NCBI GenBank assembly: GCA_025618425.1
Contig: CM046839.1
Span: 1,325,784-1,389,783, forward strand
Source: Heliocidaris tuberculata
Taxonomy: Eukaryota > Echinodermata > Echinoidea > Camarodonta > Echinometridae
Direction: 5' to 3'
DNA length: 64,000 nucleotides
Below are positions 38,101-52,658 of the stretch, piece after piece. The position numbers were made by a program, and so were the translations under genes. The notes beneath the pieces are model-generated. The model made no database searches. It was not told where the DNA came from and saw nothing but the letters and a program-made list of their open reading frames with translations. Numbering within the stretch: the first letter of the stretch is position 1; every line of letters begins with the position of its first letter.

Positions 38101-41100
38101 GAGCTTCTCTCCCATTTGCCCTGTACCCCAAAAATCATTAATTTCATTTTTTTTCTTAAAACACGATAAAAACTACTTTCGAAAAATCAACTGAAGGCAA
38201 TTTCAATAGCCCTGTCTATCACCTTTAGAAATGTGCGAACATTACAACGGCGTTTTACGTAATCCGAACCTGATTTCTATGGGCAATACAATAGGCCTTT
38301 GAAATTGCCCTTGAGATTATTTTTCGAAAGTAGTTTTTTATCGTGTTTTAAGAAAATATTCAATTATACATGCACCTTAGATATAATCAGTCCTCATTTG
38401 TTTTTACACAAAACCTGTATGGAACAAATTTATTCCACCATCAAAAACTGAGAAAATGGAAATTTATGAAATTTTCTGTACTGAGCAAATGGCATGCATG
38501 GGAGAGGAGATTGCAAGATACGTCACGGAGTTGCCAATTTGTGTTTGATTGATTACAACTTCAAAAATTCATAACTTTCTTATTTCTCATCAGATTTTGT
38601 TCAAACATTCACAAATCTGTTTCTCTCATTTTTCTTCATTTATTTAAATCAATTTAACCCATTGCATACAGGAACCGGGTAATTCATGTATTAAGCCTAT
38701 TGGAATGAGATAATCCAGTAGTCAACGGGTTGATGTCAGGGTGGACTACCACTCTAACAGGAACTTGCTTAGAAGGAAAGCAAAAGCCCCAAAAAGAAAT
38801 AATAAATAAATAAACATTTAGTTGTAAATTTGAATAAAATCGCATGTTAAATCAAAATTCTCATTCTTTTTTTTCAAATTTGAAATCCCCAAACACATGG
38901 AAACTATAAAGTGGCAAATCGGAAATGCCGCTGCTATGTACTGTCGGACAAACCTCCCGCCCCTACCCATTTGCTCTAACCCACACAATGACTTGAATAT
39001 AATTTTCTAAATGTTAATGTTGAGGAAGACATTTTCATTTTGGAGGACAGAGACAATTCAGTTGTTTTTGTGGTTGGTTGGTTTTATTGGCAATCAGTCA
39101 ATTTCTGACTATTATTGCTAATTGCTGTTACAATTAATTTTTAACACATTTTTTTTTTTTTACTAAGGCTTGAAGCAATTCATTATATACCTCAAGTACA
39201 GTACCAAGGGAAAATCTATGGGAGAGAAATAGGAGAGTTGTCCCCAATTACATCACAATCGAATAACCAATTTGAGACTTCCATAGACAACAAATTTTGT
39301 CTCAGTTCTTCCAACATGTCGTTATCCGGTTTCTTTGATTGTTCAGTTTTTACACAATCCAACTTTTATACAAAGATTGGATTGCTTAAAAGGCCCCTGA
39401 AACCCAAACGCAACCCAAATGCAAGTTTATTGCTGTTGATATGCAGGGATGCATAAACTAATATTCTGTTATTCAAACATCTAGATATGTTTCATAGATT
39501 TTTAAATGTTTTAAAAAATATTTTCCCAACCTCCTAAGCTCCACCCTAAAAAAAGTCCCAGATCTCATTCCTGCAATGACATCATCTGTCAATCGTCATT
39601 CAGCTACATTAACATTCTACAATAGACAGTGGAATGTAACTTCACCCAGCTCAGCACATGCTCACAATAGAATTGCATGCTTTCAAACAATACTTCCTCA
39701 TTACCATTCTTTTCCTGGTGATGCTACAGCATGTCTGACATAGCAACTACTATGTAGACATTGTATGGTCTATTAGAACAGATTGTCATCTCTTGCAAAG
39801 CTACATACCACTGTCTCTCCTTAGCTCACTAATGACTGACAGATGATGTCATTGCAGGAATGAGATCTGGGGCATTTTTTTTAGGGTGGAGCTTAGCATG
39901 TTTGAGAAAATGATTTTTAAAATATTTTAACAAATTACGAAACATATTTAGATGTTTGAATAAACAAAATATAAATTGTTTGCATCCCTGCACATCAACA
40001 GGAATCAACTTGCATTTGGGTTGCAAGGGACCTCTAAGAGCTTACAAGAGAAGAATGTGAAACGCAATGCTTCCGTTTTGCAGTGTCGTGTCGCAATACA
40101 TTCAGTATGGATCATAATTATACATGACCTTATAGAATAACCTTAAACGTGATTAAAATGGGAACAATAGCTTCCGTTTTTCAGTGTCGTGTCGCAATAC
40201 ATTCAATATGGATCATAATTATACACGACCTTATAGAATAACCTTAAACGTGATTAAATGGGAACATGATTGTTTTCCATCCTACTTTGAAACTTTAAGA
40301 CGTTGAAAAATTAAAATGACATTCATGCAGTGTAGCGTTATGAATCATCGATATACCAGATTATACTAGTACATGCCAAGCACCAATAATACAGGGGAGC
40401 GTTTCATGAAAGGAAGTTGTCGGATATTTCATCCGACAACTGTTATAAGCTACTGAAATCCTTGCATCTGATTGGCTGAGAGCAAATTTGTCGGATAAAA
40501 TATCTGACAAGTCCTTTCATGAAACGCCCCCCTGATTTTCACTCATTGTGTCGTCTAGCAATGTTTGAAACGTTTGAACATTTGTTGTTCTATAGTGACA
40601 TCTTTTCCATTTAAAAAAAAAAAAAATTTATCAATTTTCTTTTCATCATGTCCATATAGGGAAAAAGACATAAAGCAATATACCATTCTCATTATTACGA
40701 CTTATTAACATAATTATCTGGACAAGATATTAATGTGTCATTTTGTTTCTTTCTTTCTCCCCCCCCCCCCCTCCGTTCATCCCTCTCTCTCTCCTCATTT
40801 TCGTTATTTCTCAGTTTCCACCATGTCTTTCCTGTTGTTGCCGTATCAGCTTGTCTCAGTTTATTTCACAACAGTTATCTCCGTGTCTCTTAGTTTCCAT
40901 CTCTCTTCTATTCATTGTTTTACATGATTCTCTGTCCGTTTCTCATCTTTACATCTATTTTCACATAAATCTTCGCCAACGGTTATATTCACCTCTCTTC
41001 TATGGTTATCTTCTCTGCTCTTCGCCAATTTACTTAGATTTCCAATTCTGTGGTTAGATAGATGATGCATGTCAAGACATCTCTTTCTCTCTCTCTCTCT

Positions 41101-41227
41101 CTCTCTCTTCTCCTCTCCCCTCTATTTATTTCCCCCTTCTATATCTTTTGACTCTCCCTCTTACTATTTTATATCTCTCCTTAGTATTGTATATCTGGCT
41201 TTCCTCAACCCCCCCCCCCTCTCTCTC

Positions 41228-41268
<41 letters not shown>

Positions 41269-41272
41269 ACAC

Positions 41273-41312
<40 letters not shown>

Positions 41313-44300
41313 CCCCTTTCCCTTTATATTATTACCCCCATCTTTCTAAATGTATTACGGCCTGTATAGACTTATATTTGTCCTAGGTTAATGAATAATT
41401 CAATTTATGATATCATTTTATAAACGATGGTTGGTATCAACATTCATTATGGCGTGTGGGATGCAAAAGACTGCTATGTCGTAGGCGGATTGGCTAATTC
41501 ACGCTGATAATGAAATGTTATTTTGTATTTTGTATTAATACGAGTCAATAAAATATATCTACTATATTATCTTGTTTACTGAATTCAATTCTGATTAATC
41601 AAGTTGGCTTATCGGTTGGCTGCTTGTTGCCTTGGATACGATTCCATTATCATTATACGTGATTATGTATGCAAATTTCATTTTGTCATGTTATTGTTTT
41701 CTGTTATCCTCGTCCTTGTGTTTTATTGTCAAGATAAACCAATTAGTCAGTGAATACGGTGAATGATGCGGCCTTTGACACGAAATGTGAATGTGATATT
41801 GTACAAAAAGGGATTGTAAACTTTGTGTTGAATGACTTGCGTAAAGCCAGGCTTACACGAGCCGTCATTTGCTGACGTAAGGGTCGTGTAAGTGACTTTT
41901 GGTCTTGTGTGCGTCATCAAAGAGTGGTGACCTTTCAAAAATGATTGCAAATAAGGAACAGTGTGAACAATACTTTCAATAACTGGCGTATGGACTAATT
42001 CCCTTCATGGGCTCAATTAGCGCATGTAATGACGAAATCGTAATGACGCTTGGTGTGAGCCAGACTTTAGTGGTAGACTTTGCTTTCACAGGCTCGGTTA
42101 GCTTAGGTTATAAACCTATCGAAAAGACTTCTCTTGTACAGGCTGGAATATAACTCAGTCATCGATGTCAGATTAACACAGTACCTAACAATATCATACT
42201 CCAAGTCTCCAGTTAAAAGAAGCGCTCATTGCACATTAATTTATCACAAGAAACGTTATGTATTAAACGTCGGCATCTCATACATTTTAGTATGTGCTAC
42301 GGAAATAAAGAAAATTAAACGTCATGTAACTTTTCTAAAGTTATATTTTCATAAATTTTATCACTTGTTATAGCAACATTCTAACGTTACGAACAAGCAC
42401 TATTAAAGGCAAACTAATCTATATCATATTATTATCACTTAGTTTAGGATCTTTCTAAACACTTTTAAAGATATATTTACCTACATTTCAAATCCACAAT
42501 TGCTAATTTCATTCCATATAATATGTGCATGCTGAAAGCTATAGGTTGTAACATGGAGATGGATGGATGGAGACAACAGAGAAGAAAAGGAGAGGCCCGA
42601 ATTCACAAAGGAGGTTTAAATCGATAATACATCTGTGGTTTAAACCATGGGTAAGATTTAAACCTCCTTAAGCGTACTAAAATAAGCGTAAATAAGCGCA
42701 CATTGCACATACGCACGCTCAAATAAAATATATGATTGGATTGGATTCCGTGCGCCCGTACGCTTAAAAACCCCAGGAGGGGGTTTAAACCTATGCTTTA
42801 AACCATGTTTTAAACCAAACCTCCTTTGTGAATTTGGGCCAGAGAGTTAGAGAGAGAGAGGAAAAAAAAAAGGAAAAGAAAGAGAGGGAGGGGGGGGGGG
42901 GGGTTGTAGGAGAAAGAGAGAGAGAGAGAGGGGAGCGAGAAAGAGAGGGGGTTATCTGATTAATCAAATTTATTTCAGACCGTTAAAAAGTATTTTTTGA
43001 AACATTCAAACATCTTTTTTAAATTGCTTTCACAGGACTCAATTAATAGAAGTAGGAAGAAGGGGGGATGCCCATAATGTCTGATGCCCCCCCCCCCCCC
43101 ACCCACACCTACGATTTTTTGATGTCAAAGAATTTTAGAGTTTTAACTCCATCATTTGGGGTCTCTTAAAAGAGACCCCAAATGATGTGATGACCCCAAC
43201 ACAATTTGATTTTATTTTGTTCATTTTTATCCAGGTTTTGGACTGTTGGAGTCAGGTATGGTATCACGTAAGAACGAAGTCAACATCATGGTGAAGAATG
43301 CCGTCGATGTTATCTTCGGAGGTTTGACCTACTGGATGTTCGGTTACGGATTCAGCTTCGGCGACGACGAAGGAACGAACGCATTCTGCGGTATGATCAC
43401 AACGATGTTTTTTTCTGCTTTAAAAAAAAAAATCTGTTTGCGAATCATCTTCGTGCGAAATTATTTTTTGATCTAAAGATGCTTATCAATTCGTCGATCA
43501 GTCAACCGTTAAAGCTGGATGGAATGGCGCTGAATCGCACAATCCCTTGCTCCTGCCAATATGACCAAGGAATTATTCCTTGCTCTTGCAAATTCCTTTT
43601 CGTATTATGTAATTGGTAAGCTGCAATTGTCCAAAGGGTATTATTTAGGATACTGAAAACAAAATGTATCTTAGAGTGCACATCATCAGATCATCAAATG
43701 ATTGGCAACGTATAAACTCGAAGCATTTCTGTAAAAATAAATAAGGTTGGGGGATTTTGTTTTCATTTCAGAATACTTTGTCTATGGACAATAGTTACTT
43801 CCTTTAGAAACCTCTTCTCATATCTTTACATCGAGGTCTTAATATTATCTATAGCTTTATTACTTTCTACTGCTGATTGTCAATTTTATATTGCCTTGGT
43901 GATCTCAACCTCTACTGACCCGAATGGGCGTTTAATTAAAAAAACGTGTAAAATTGAAGAAAGAAATCTTATGAAATTTTATGTTTTGATAAGATACACG
44001 AAGGATATACTATTTGTAGCTCCTTTTAATCAAAACATAATGGCTTGACCCTGTTGACGTATAAAATTGAATTGGTATTTGGTGATGGTGTATTAAGGTG
44101 TGAGTATGAATGGTGTTGCGATATATGGCTGTCTTCAATCATGTCAATTATACACCAAAATAGGGGTATAGAATCTTTTCATTTTGAGTCTATTCAGAAA
44201 TATCGATGTCCATCCTCAGTGTCTATTCACAAATTCTTTGATAAATTTCATCTGCTTCTTGTAATAAACGTGCTTTTATCAGAACGTAATTGGCATTTAA

Positions 44301-44893
44301 TATAAGGCTCGTTAGACAGGTCATTGTGATGGACCTTATGAAAAAATAAATAATGTAAAGAGGAACGTTCGATGATTAACCCTTTCTCATATAATTTCTT
44401 CTTCTTCTTTCCCTTTCTTTCTCTCCCTCTCTCTCTCTCTCTTGCCTTCCTTCCGTCTCTCACTTGCTTTAACTCAAGTCGTCTTTTTCTCCTTTCTTTC
44501 TTTTCTCCCTCGTTCTTCATTTCTCTTTCTCTGATTTTCTTTCTCCCTCTTTCTCTCTCACTCTCTCACTCTCTCTCATGTTTTCTCTCTCTTTCTCTCC
44601 CACTCGCTTCCGTAACCCTCATTTTTTCTCTCTTTTGATGTATCTTGTCTGTCTTTAGTTTCTCCAAGTTCTTCATCTCTCTCTCACTCTCTCTCTCTCT
44701 CTCACTCTCTCTCTCTCTCTCACTCTCTCTCTCTTTATCTCGTTTCCATCTTTTTCTCTTGTCTATACATGCACGTCATTGTTTCTCTCGTACATATGAT
44801 TCATCTTTCTTTTTCTTTCTTACCTCTTTATATATTCTCTTTTCTGTCTGTTCCATCTTTCTTTTTCTCGCCGTAATTCTCCTACTCTCTTTA

Positions 44894-44952
<59 letters not shown>

Positions 44953-45733
44953 ATGTTATCATGCACTTCCCTCCTCTCTGTCTCACTGTTTTCATGATTC
45001 ACTTTCATGCCATATGGAACATTTCATTTTGTGTGCGAATTATTTGTTTCCTTTTTCAGGAGTTGGTCATTTCTTTACTGATTCTGGTGATGCAGATGAA
45101 TTGGGATGGATCTTTGCTCAGTTTGTATTTCAAGCTTCCTTTGCTACCACTGCTACTACAATTGTGTCTGGTAAGATATTATTATATATGAAGCTACTTA
45201 CAGCATGCACAGTCTGATGAACATGACATGAACATGAAATGTCAATTTTACTTTTGTGAAACCCTCTCAACTAAAATATGCATGTGCTTAAGGATGCATG
45301 TGATAATTATGTAAGAATGCACTATTGATGCATAATTCCGTATCATTCAGGTAGAATCAGATCAGTAAGCGAAAAACAAAACATGAAGCAACTTAAATAT
45401 TTTACGGGTGACGACTAGAAAACAAGGCTTCCACATGGGTGAAATATTAGTAACTCAAGAATTAAGTTGGAGTAAGCTTCAGTAGGCATCTAGGATTATT
45501 TGATCAGGGGCATATGTCTCAAAATGTGCTAAAAAGCAAAAAATAAAAAAAGTTGGCCTAAAAATATCTAACAAAAGAAATTAACTTTTTTTTTTTTTTT
45601 TTTTTTTTTTTGGGGGGGGCACATGTACAACTTTGTGCACATATGCCAGATTGTGTTTTGCGCCCCCCAGAGCTGCCATTAAGCTTTCAAAACCTTTTCT
45701 TTATTGAGCTTTCGAAACCATCTATTTACTTAC

Positions 45734-45780
<47 letters not shown>

Positions 45781-46520
45781 CTTACTTGTTTATTCATTCA
45801 TTCATTCGTTCATTTATTTGAGTATTAAGTAATCTTTAAACAGAGATAAATAAACCGTATATATTCTGATCAATTTTTACTAGCAGTTGTATAAATTCTA
45901 TTAAGGTTTTGAAGCCCATCTTCATTTAATCATCTATCAATGCTGGCATTTTGGTATCCTTTCTGTACAGATATCATTTAACAATCAGGATAATGTTTCA
46001 AAAGACCCGTTGGAAAAGTCACCGAAATAGTTTGTATGCCGTATTATCTATTTAAGTTGTCATAGATGTTCTTGATGAAATGAAATCTAAATATAAAAAC
46101 CAAATGAAATAATACCAAAAAAAATTAACCAAATAAAATTAATCAAATGAAATGGAAAACATGATTTAATCTCCTGCGCGGTTTCCCTTTTAATTTCTGT
46201 AACATACAAGCCAGAGCTTTACACAGTAGACGTATACAAATAAAAGAGCTTTTATTAGTTGTCGAGATGACAGGGAAAGTAATGAACAAGGTCAAACTGT
46301 ATTTCATTAATCATGCACTGTGACCGTGCACATTTTTAAATGGCGATTAAGCACTTTAGTCATTGAGCACATTTTACAAATAATTTTTATCTTCTTATTT
46401 TGTTTCAACCAAACTATTTGATACCCTCGAGTGCTGCAATTGATGACAATAAATCAATAAATCAATAATTCACTGGTTAACCATGCTCTTCGTACTAACT
46501 GATCCCGTTAGTTAACCACT

Positions 46521-46581
<61 letters not shown>

Positions 46582-46592
46582 CAGTAGTAGTT

Positions 46593-46635
<43 letters not shown>

Positions 46636-46673
46636 AAGTAGTAGCAGAAGAAGAAGTTGTAGTAGTCATGGTA

Positions 46674-46706
<33 letters not shown>

Positions 46707-46731
46707 AGGGTAACAGTAGTAGTAGTTGTAC

Positions 46732-46773
<42 letters not shown>

Positions 46774-46774
46774 A

Positions 46775-46846
<72 letters not shown>

Positions 46847-46862
46847 CAGTAGTAGTAGTAGC

Positions 46863-46944
<82 letters not shown>

Positions 46945-46969
46945 CTACTACTACTACTACTACTGTAGC

Positions 46970-47010
<41 letters not shown>

Positions 47011-47045
47011 GAGGAGGAGGAGGAGGAGGAGGAGGAGTAGTAGTA

Positions 47046-47123
<78 letters not shown>

Positions 47124-48650
47124 TATATAGCAACAAAAGCAGAATGGACATACAAAAGTGAAGGTGACTAAAGGCCAAGTTATCAGTCTGCCATGTATTA
47201 TTGATCATTTATAGCTTCTTATTTGCTTACCACTCCACTAATTTGCCAACACCGTTTTCCAGTCGTTTTGAATTGTTACTACCTTGCTTTCCATCAAGCA
47301 AAATCAAAGGATTCTTAAGTCATCTATCATGATCAAGGTATTGATGGTTTATCAGAAATACTTACAAAATCGTCCTTGTTCACCGGAAAGGCGAATGGAG
47401 GTTATGGTCTCTTTCTTTTTCTGTCTTTTCTCTCATTGTTTAATATCTACCATATAATAAAACAAAAACGATATAATTTATTCAAAATGGTCATCTGATG
47501 CGCAACTCAGGTATCCCATCAATTAAACTTTCACAATGCCTACAATATCCTCTGGGCAGCGAAATATGATGAATTATTAAAAACTTTTGACCATGGGTCG
47601 AGCTTTGTTGAAAGTGATTGATCGAGCGATGAGCGATAAAAATGGAGGATCAAAGAAATTATTAAAATAGATATTATCACCCTCCGCAGAAATTTAAATG
47701 TAATACATCCGTTGCACTCGAAGCGTCATTTCAAATGCATTTCCCCATGCTAATCAAGTCTATTAAGAAATTAGCGTGTGCGCCAGTAATTCAACCCAAT
47801 GTCTGCAATATTCATTTTGCATTTACTTTTTGTACGACTTTCTAACAATGGCGCAGGCAAACACCGCCCTCACCAACGTAGTTCTACGTCAGCAAATGAC
47901 CCCCGCCCTCATGCTATGTGTAAAAGGGCTTACGTGCATTGTCTTACACTGCAAAACTTTGTTAATGATTTCTCATAATATCACAGCCTGCCTTTTATGC
48001 TGTTTGAATTTCTTTCGCCTACACACTAAGAAATACATTTTAAATGTTACGCCTCAAACGCTAAAATAGGGTGCCATTTGAACATCAAACACTTCATATT
48101 AACATTTACAGCTTAAGTGTACCCGGTAAGAGTAATTAAAGATTCAATTAATAATGTGCACCGTCGGGTTTTTGCTGTTGTACCGGTTTGGGGTAAGATT
48201 TTGAACCCTTATTTCTTGTGTGTGATTTTATCATAGGTCAACCATTCCCTGATAACCCTCAAAAAGTTTTCTTATGACATTATTTAAGGCGCTGAGAAGA
48301 TGAAAGAAATTATCCTGTGCGGCTCTGAAATCGGGGAGCGGATATTTAAACTCAAATGACAAGCACCGTTAACACAGTAACGACCTAAGAAGCCAATGAA
48401 AAAGTGCAATAGTGTCGTGTATAAAGAGCAAATAGAAACATCACAATATTACTCTCATACTTGATAAGACACAATCATAATGTTCATGCACAGCAGTGTT
48501 GTATCCGAGGCCGGCTCAGCCGAGACCGAGACCAAGGCCGAGACATGGCTGCCCGAGACCGAGACTGAGACATGGCCATTCCGAGACCGAGACCAAGACC
48601 GAGACATGACTCTCCGAGACCGAGACCGAGACCGAGACATGACTATCCGG

Positions 48651-48696
<46 letters not shown>

Positions 48697-51600
48697 ACTA
48701 AACACGTACATTTTTTTTAAACGTGTTGAATTTACTATGACCTTTTTGTGTCTTTTTTAAAGACCTTTTAATTTATTGTTCAGTTAGTATTTGGGCATGC
48801 TTTTTTATGTATTCTCCCCCTGAATTTTTTAGAAATATATGTGTTGAAAAATGGAATTAAGAATTATCAAGGCAAGCAAATTAGCATTGATACAATCAAG
48901 GGTCAATTAAGACATTTACAGACCTGTCAATGCACCTTTATTTCTCCTCCAACATCCTGATCAATACAATAAAAATAAAAAAACACACACACACAAAACA
49001 ATGCATTGGCTTAATGACTGACAGACTGTATGAGGCAAGAATATAAATGCTAAAGTCAACTTAAATTCGAAGGGTAACATGAAATGTTACATTTCCAAGT
49101 AAAAAACTCTCAATATTTTCATATCAACAGGAAAATCAAGATCATAACTCTCCTACTACACAGTACCTACTAGCTCCAAAAACATGAAAACTTTCTTAAT
49201 ATAATTAAGCCCCTTCATTATACTGTACGTACTGTAAAAGTTACCTAACTTCAGTTAAATGACAATGAACACCAAGGAAACACTGTCATAAAGCAACCCA
49301 TACAGTACAGGTATGGCATGTTGAACAATCAAAGAATGTGATATTATAAATCTGAATGAAAAGCAAAAATATTCACGGTACAGGACAGTATCCCTTTTAC
49401 TGTGTTGGTGTTCTCACAACACCAACACCAGCCTCCAACACCGTACTTGAAATCACCCATTTTGACGATCCAACATCAATCTCATCCTTACACTATGCAA
49501 GTAACTAGTATCTGACAGTAGCATGCAGTGCTGTTCTTTGCGTTGCGACGGCAGAATTGCAATATCAGTTAATATTGAGCGCGCATTTCCACTACTTACG
49601 GGCTGAGTGTTCACTCTCATATTAGCTGATTAAAAAGTCATTTTCAACACTGAAAATGACCGCGTTTGTCGCTGCCTCGATCCGGCCTCGAGCCAAGACA
49701 TCCGAGACATTAGCTTCCGAGGCCGAGGCCGAGGCCGAGAACGCAATATTCGGCCCCGAGACCGGCCTCGAGGACGAGGCCAGCCTCGGGGCATACAATA
49801 CTGATGCACAGTAAAAACGCTGTTTAAAAGATTGTTAAAAAGCTTATAAAGTTAGTTACATTGATTAGCTTAAGTACGATGTGTCCTTGTACTGATAATT
49901 ATTCTAGTAATTATGTTAGCTGGTACATCATAGCACCACAATCCAGACCAATTTGATATTACCACTGTGCAGCACACTATATACATTTGAAACGTGCAGG
50001 CTGTAATAGCTTAATAGTCCTTGGTATAAGAGGGCAAATGATCCCTAAATAATTGATTTTAAATAAAACCTCTGAGACAACCAGCGAAGCATGCATTCTC
50101 ATTAAGCACTTTCATTGTATGACGCGAGTTCATTAGTTTGAACAATTAGTCAATTGAAATAGTTTGACTGATATCCATGGAAGAAAAGGAAATTTATTGT
50201 GATAAGAAAACCATAAGCATATTGTTCCTAAAATTTAAGTGCTGTATGAGAAAAAACAAAACAAAGATAATTTGATGCGTTACAGTCTAAATAATCATAA
50301 TAATCAATCATATTCCAGAAGATAATCAGTGTCATTAAAACCAAGAAACGTTTTGGCAATGTACTGTAATTGTAAAACAATTTTATCAAGAATTAGAGTG
50401 ATCCACGTATCCCGTGGATATACACACATTTCCTTAAGATATTCAAAATTCATTATCTAATTCTCTCGCCACTTAGAGAAAATACCAAAGTAATATTGAT
50501 TTGAGAAGAAAACAAAGAAATAGTGAAGATATATTCCAATCAATTCCAAAGACTCATCAAAGAAATGCTTTGAAAAAAGAAGAAATATATTTAGAAATAT
50601 TAATACAGCATGAAGTAGGCCTATCAGTCTGCTAAATACTGGATGAATATCAAAGTAACCAAGGAACAACAGACATTTATTCATTTTATTCATATGAAAA
50701 ATATTTCATCAGGGTGCCCTTTCAACAAAATGCTGGTATCACAAGGGGGCCTGCACATAAAAAAACAAAGCGAATAAAAACTTGTAATATAATAACATAC
50801 GAGGCAATAATATAAACAATGGATATTATGTAATCGTCATACACTAAAATTTCGGCAACATTCAAAGATGCTTTAATAACAAAATAACATAATACAAAGC
50901 AGCATGGCAGAAAACTGATGTTATTTATAAATGATTCCTAACAAGCATATTTTCCGCTTTATTTCTTGAACTATTAAGGCCATTGCTCATTATGTCATTA
51001 ACTGTTTTATATGAAGCTTTCTTGATGTGCAATGCAATCACAGAACACAGGAATAGCTAAAAATGAGTCAGAACAAGTTAATACAAGTACATTTCATTCA
51101 GTGGCGTAGCGAATGTTCAGCCATTAAGGGGCACTGGTGCCATTTGGAGGCACCGATTTTGCTCAGTGGATGAAATGCGAGTAAACAAGCCCGTCGAGTA
51201 AGGGAATGGGAGTGGGGTGTATCATCTTTTTTAAAACGTAGCCTTCTTTCCTATCCATCTCCTTTTCTCTCCTCCCTCTCCCTCGACCCTCCCCCCCCCC
51301 CCTTGAAACGTTTTCTTTCTGTTTTCTTCATTCGATTAAAGGGGGCTCATGCCCCCCCCCGTATCTACGGCATTGATATCATACACTGGTTAGAGTACTG
51401 AAACCAATAGAAAACAGTAGGGGCAGTTGCCTTGAAGATCGCCTGTCATCTTGTTCTTCCCCATTTACTCCTTCTCTGAAAACACAAGGCTTTCTAAATG
51501 ATTAGTATCTCTTAATATCCTTCTGACCAATCACAGCACACCATGGCACACAGGATTCAATCGGTCCAAAAACAATGCGCCCACATAGGTGAATTAATTG

Positions 51601-52606
51601 ATTGAGAATGGATAGAAGCTGGTGTGACATAGATAATCAAATAAGTTAATCGAAAAGTGTCTCCTGGGTCATCAATAATGAGATATCTTAAAAATAAAAA
51701 AAAAATAAAAAAACCCAACAACAACAACAAAACATATACACTTTTTCGTTTGCACCACCAGCTTATAAAAAATATTCATCAGAAAATAATATCCAAGAAT
51801 CAAGATCAAATTCAATATAAAAGAATCAAGATCAAGGAGAGTAGATTATAATCTACAGTGTTATGTATTTCAAACTTAATCGAGGGCACTAATTGGCCTT
51901 TTGTTAGATACTGTTTGGAAAAGGGACAATTAATAACTGCTTGATGACGGAAAGATGTTTTTTCATGGAACTGGAGATAGGAAATCAATTACCTTTGGAA
52001 GGGTAACGATGATTACTAGTTGACGGAAGTCAATCATGTTCCGTCAAAGAAAATGATCTCGAGTTAATTTACGTATCAAAAGAAACCAATTATCTGTCGA
52101 AATATTCAAATATCAATTATAATGATCATAATTGCCATGAGTGTTCTCGTTTTATGTACACGACTATCACTCAATTACCAAGGACTTCTGTGCTTTATTT
52201 GAAGGGTTCTCATTTAAACCGTCGAATTTTAAATGTCATGTCTCTATGGCTGGCGTGTTACCGTCTTGAAACCAAGAATATTTACTGCTGTCATGTTATG
52301 CTTGACTGAAAGATTTCATGCCTGTTGTTGGTCAGACCTTGAGTACTTGAGATGTTGAGGTACATTTAGAAAAAGGTCTCAAAAAAGGGTTTCTTAAAGG
52401 TAAATATAACGTCAATTATCACAGACTGGTTCGAATCGTCATCCGTGTCATTACACGAATGAATGAACGAATGGGTTTTATTTTAGATATTGTTACAATG
52501 ATTCGTTTACATTCATTTTCATTTATGACACTGAATGATTTTATACATTAAAATGTACTAAGTTACACATAATTCAAGATTGTTACAAGTACTTGATCGT
52601 GACAGT

Positions 52607-52658
<52 letters not shown>

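Larger units (their letters stand above)
37938..38751. mobile_element. Long-TIR foldback element with two other elements nested inside
   Basis: The left arm from GGAAGTCCACCCTGATTACA through ACAGATCTGTGAA and the CAATCAAACACAAATTG(A/G)CAA block is matched, inverted, from 38480 to 38751 (…CAGGGTGGACTACC). The arms exceed 150 bp. Nested in it are a ~200-bp element (38151-38356) and an 80-bp element (38654-38732). No coding. Confidence 0.85.
24268..43234 (+). other. AMT-B intron 1 (18,967 bp)
   Basis: Defined by the donor at 24268 and the acceptor at 43233-43234. It holds a minus-strand TRIM-like pseudogene (27615-30464), a LINE fragment (35985-36848), at least eight foldback elements and several GA/CT tracts, listed separately. 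Stretches 24365-26038, 30465-31789, 32136-34439, 35171-35984, 36849-37937 and 40535-41079 showed no gene or clear repeat, apart from a short AMT-unrelated (AGT)n at 37172-37189. Confidence 0.85.

Noticed and set aside
46508..47208. Long Thr/Leu/Ser/Val repeat open frames up to 215 codons
   Set aside because: Produced by the (AGT)n array; the length reflects only the lack of stop codons in that repeat frame.
48455..48760. Arg-Asp, Arg-Pro and Ser-Val repeat frames resembling RS-type proteins
   Set aside because: Translations of the GAGACC array inside the hAT-like element; nothing outside the array is coding.
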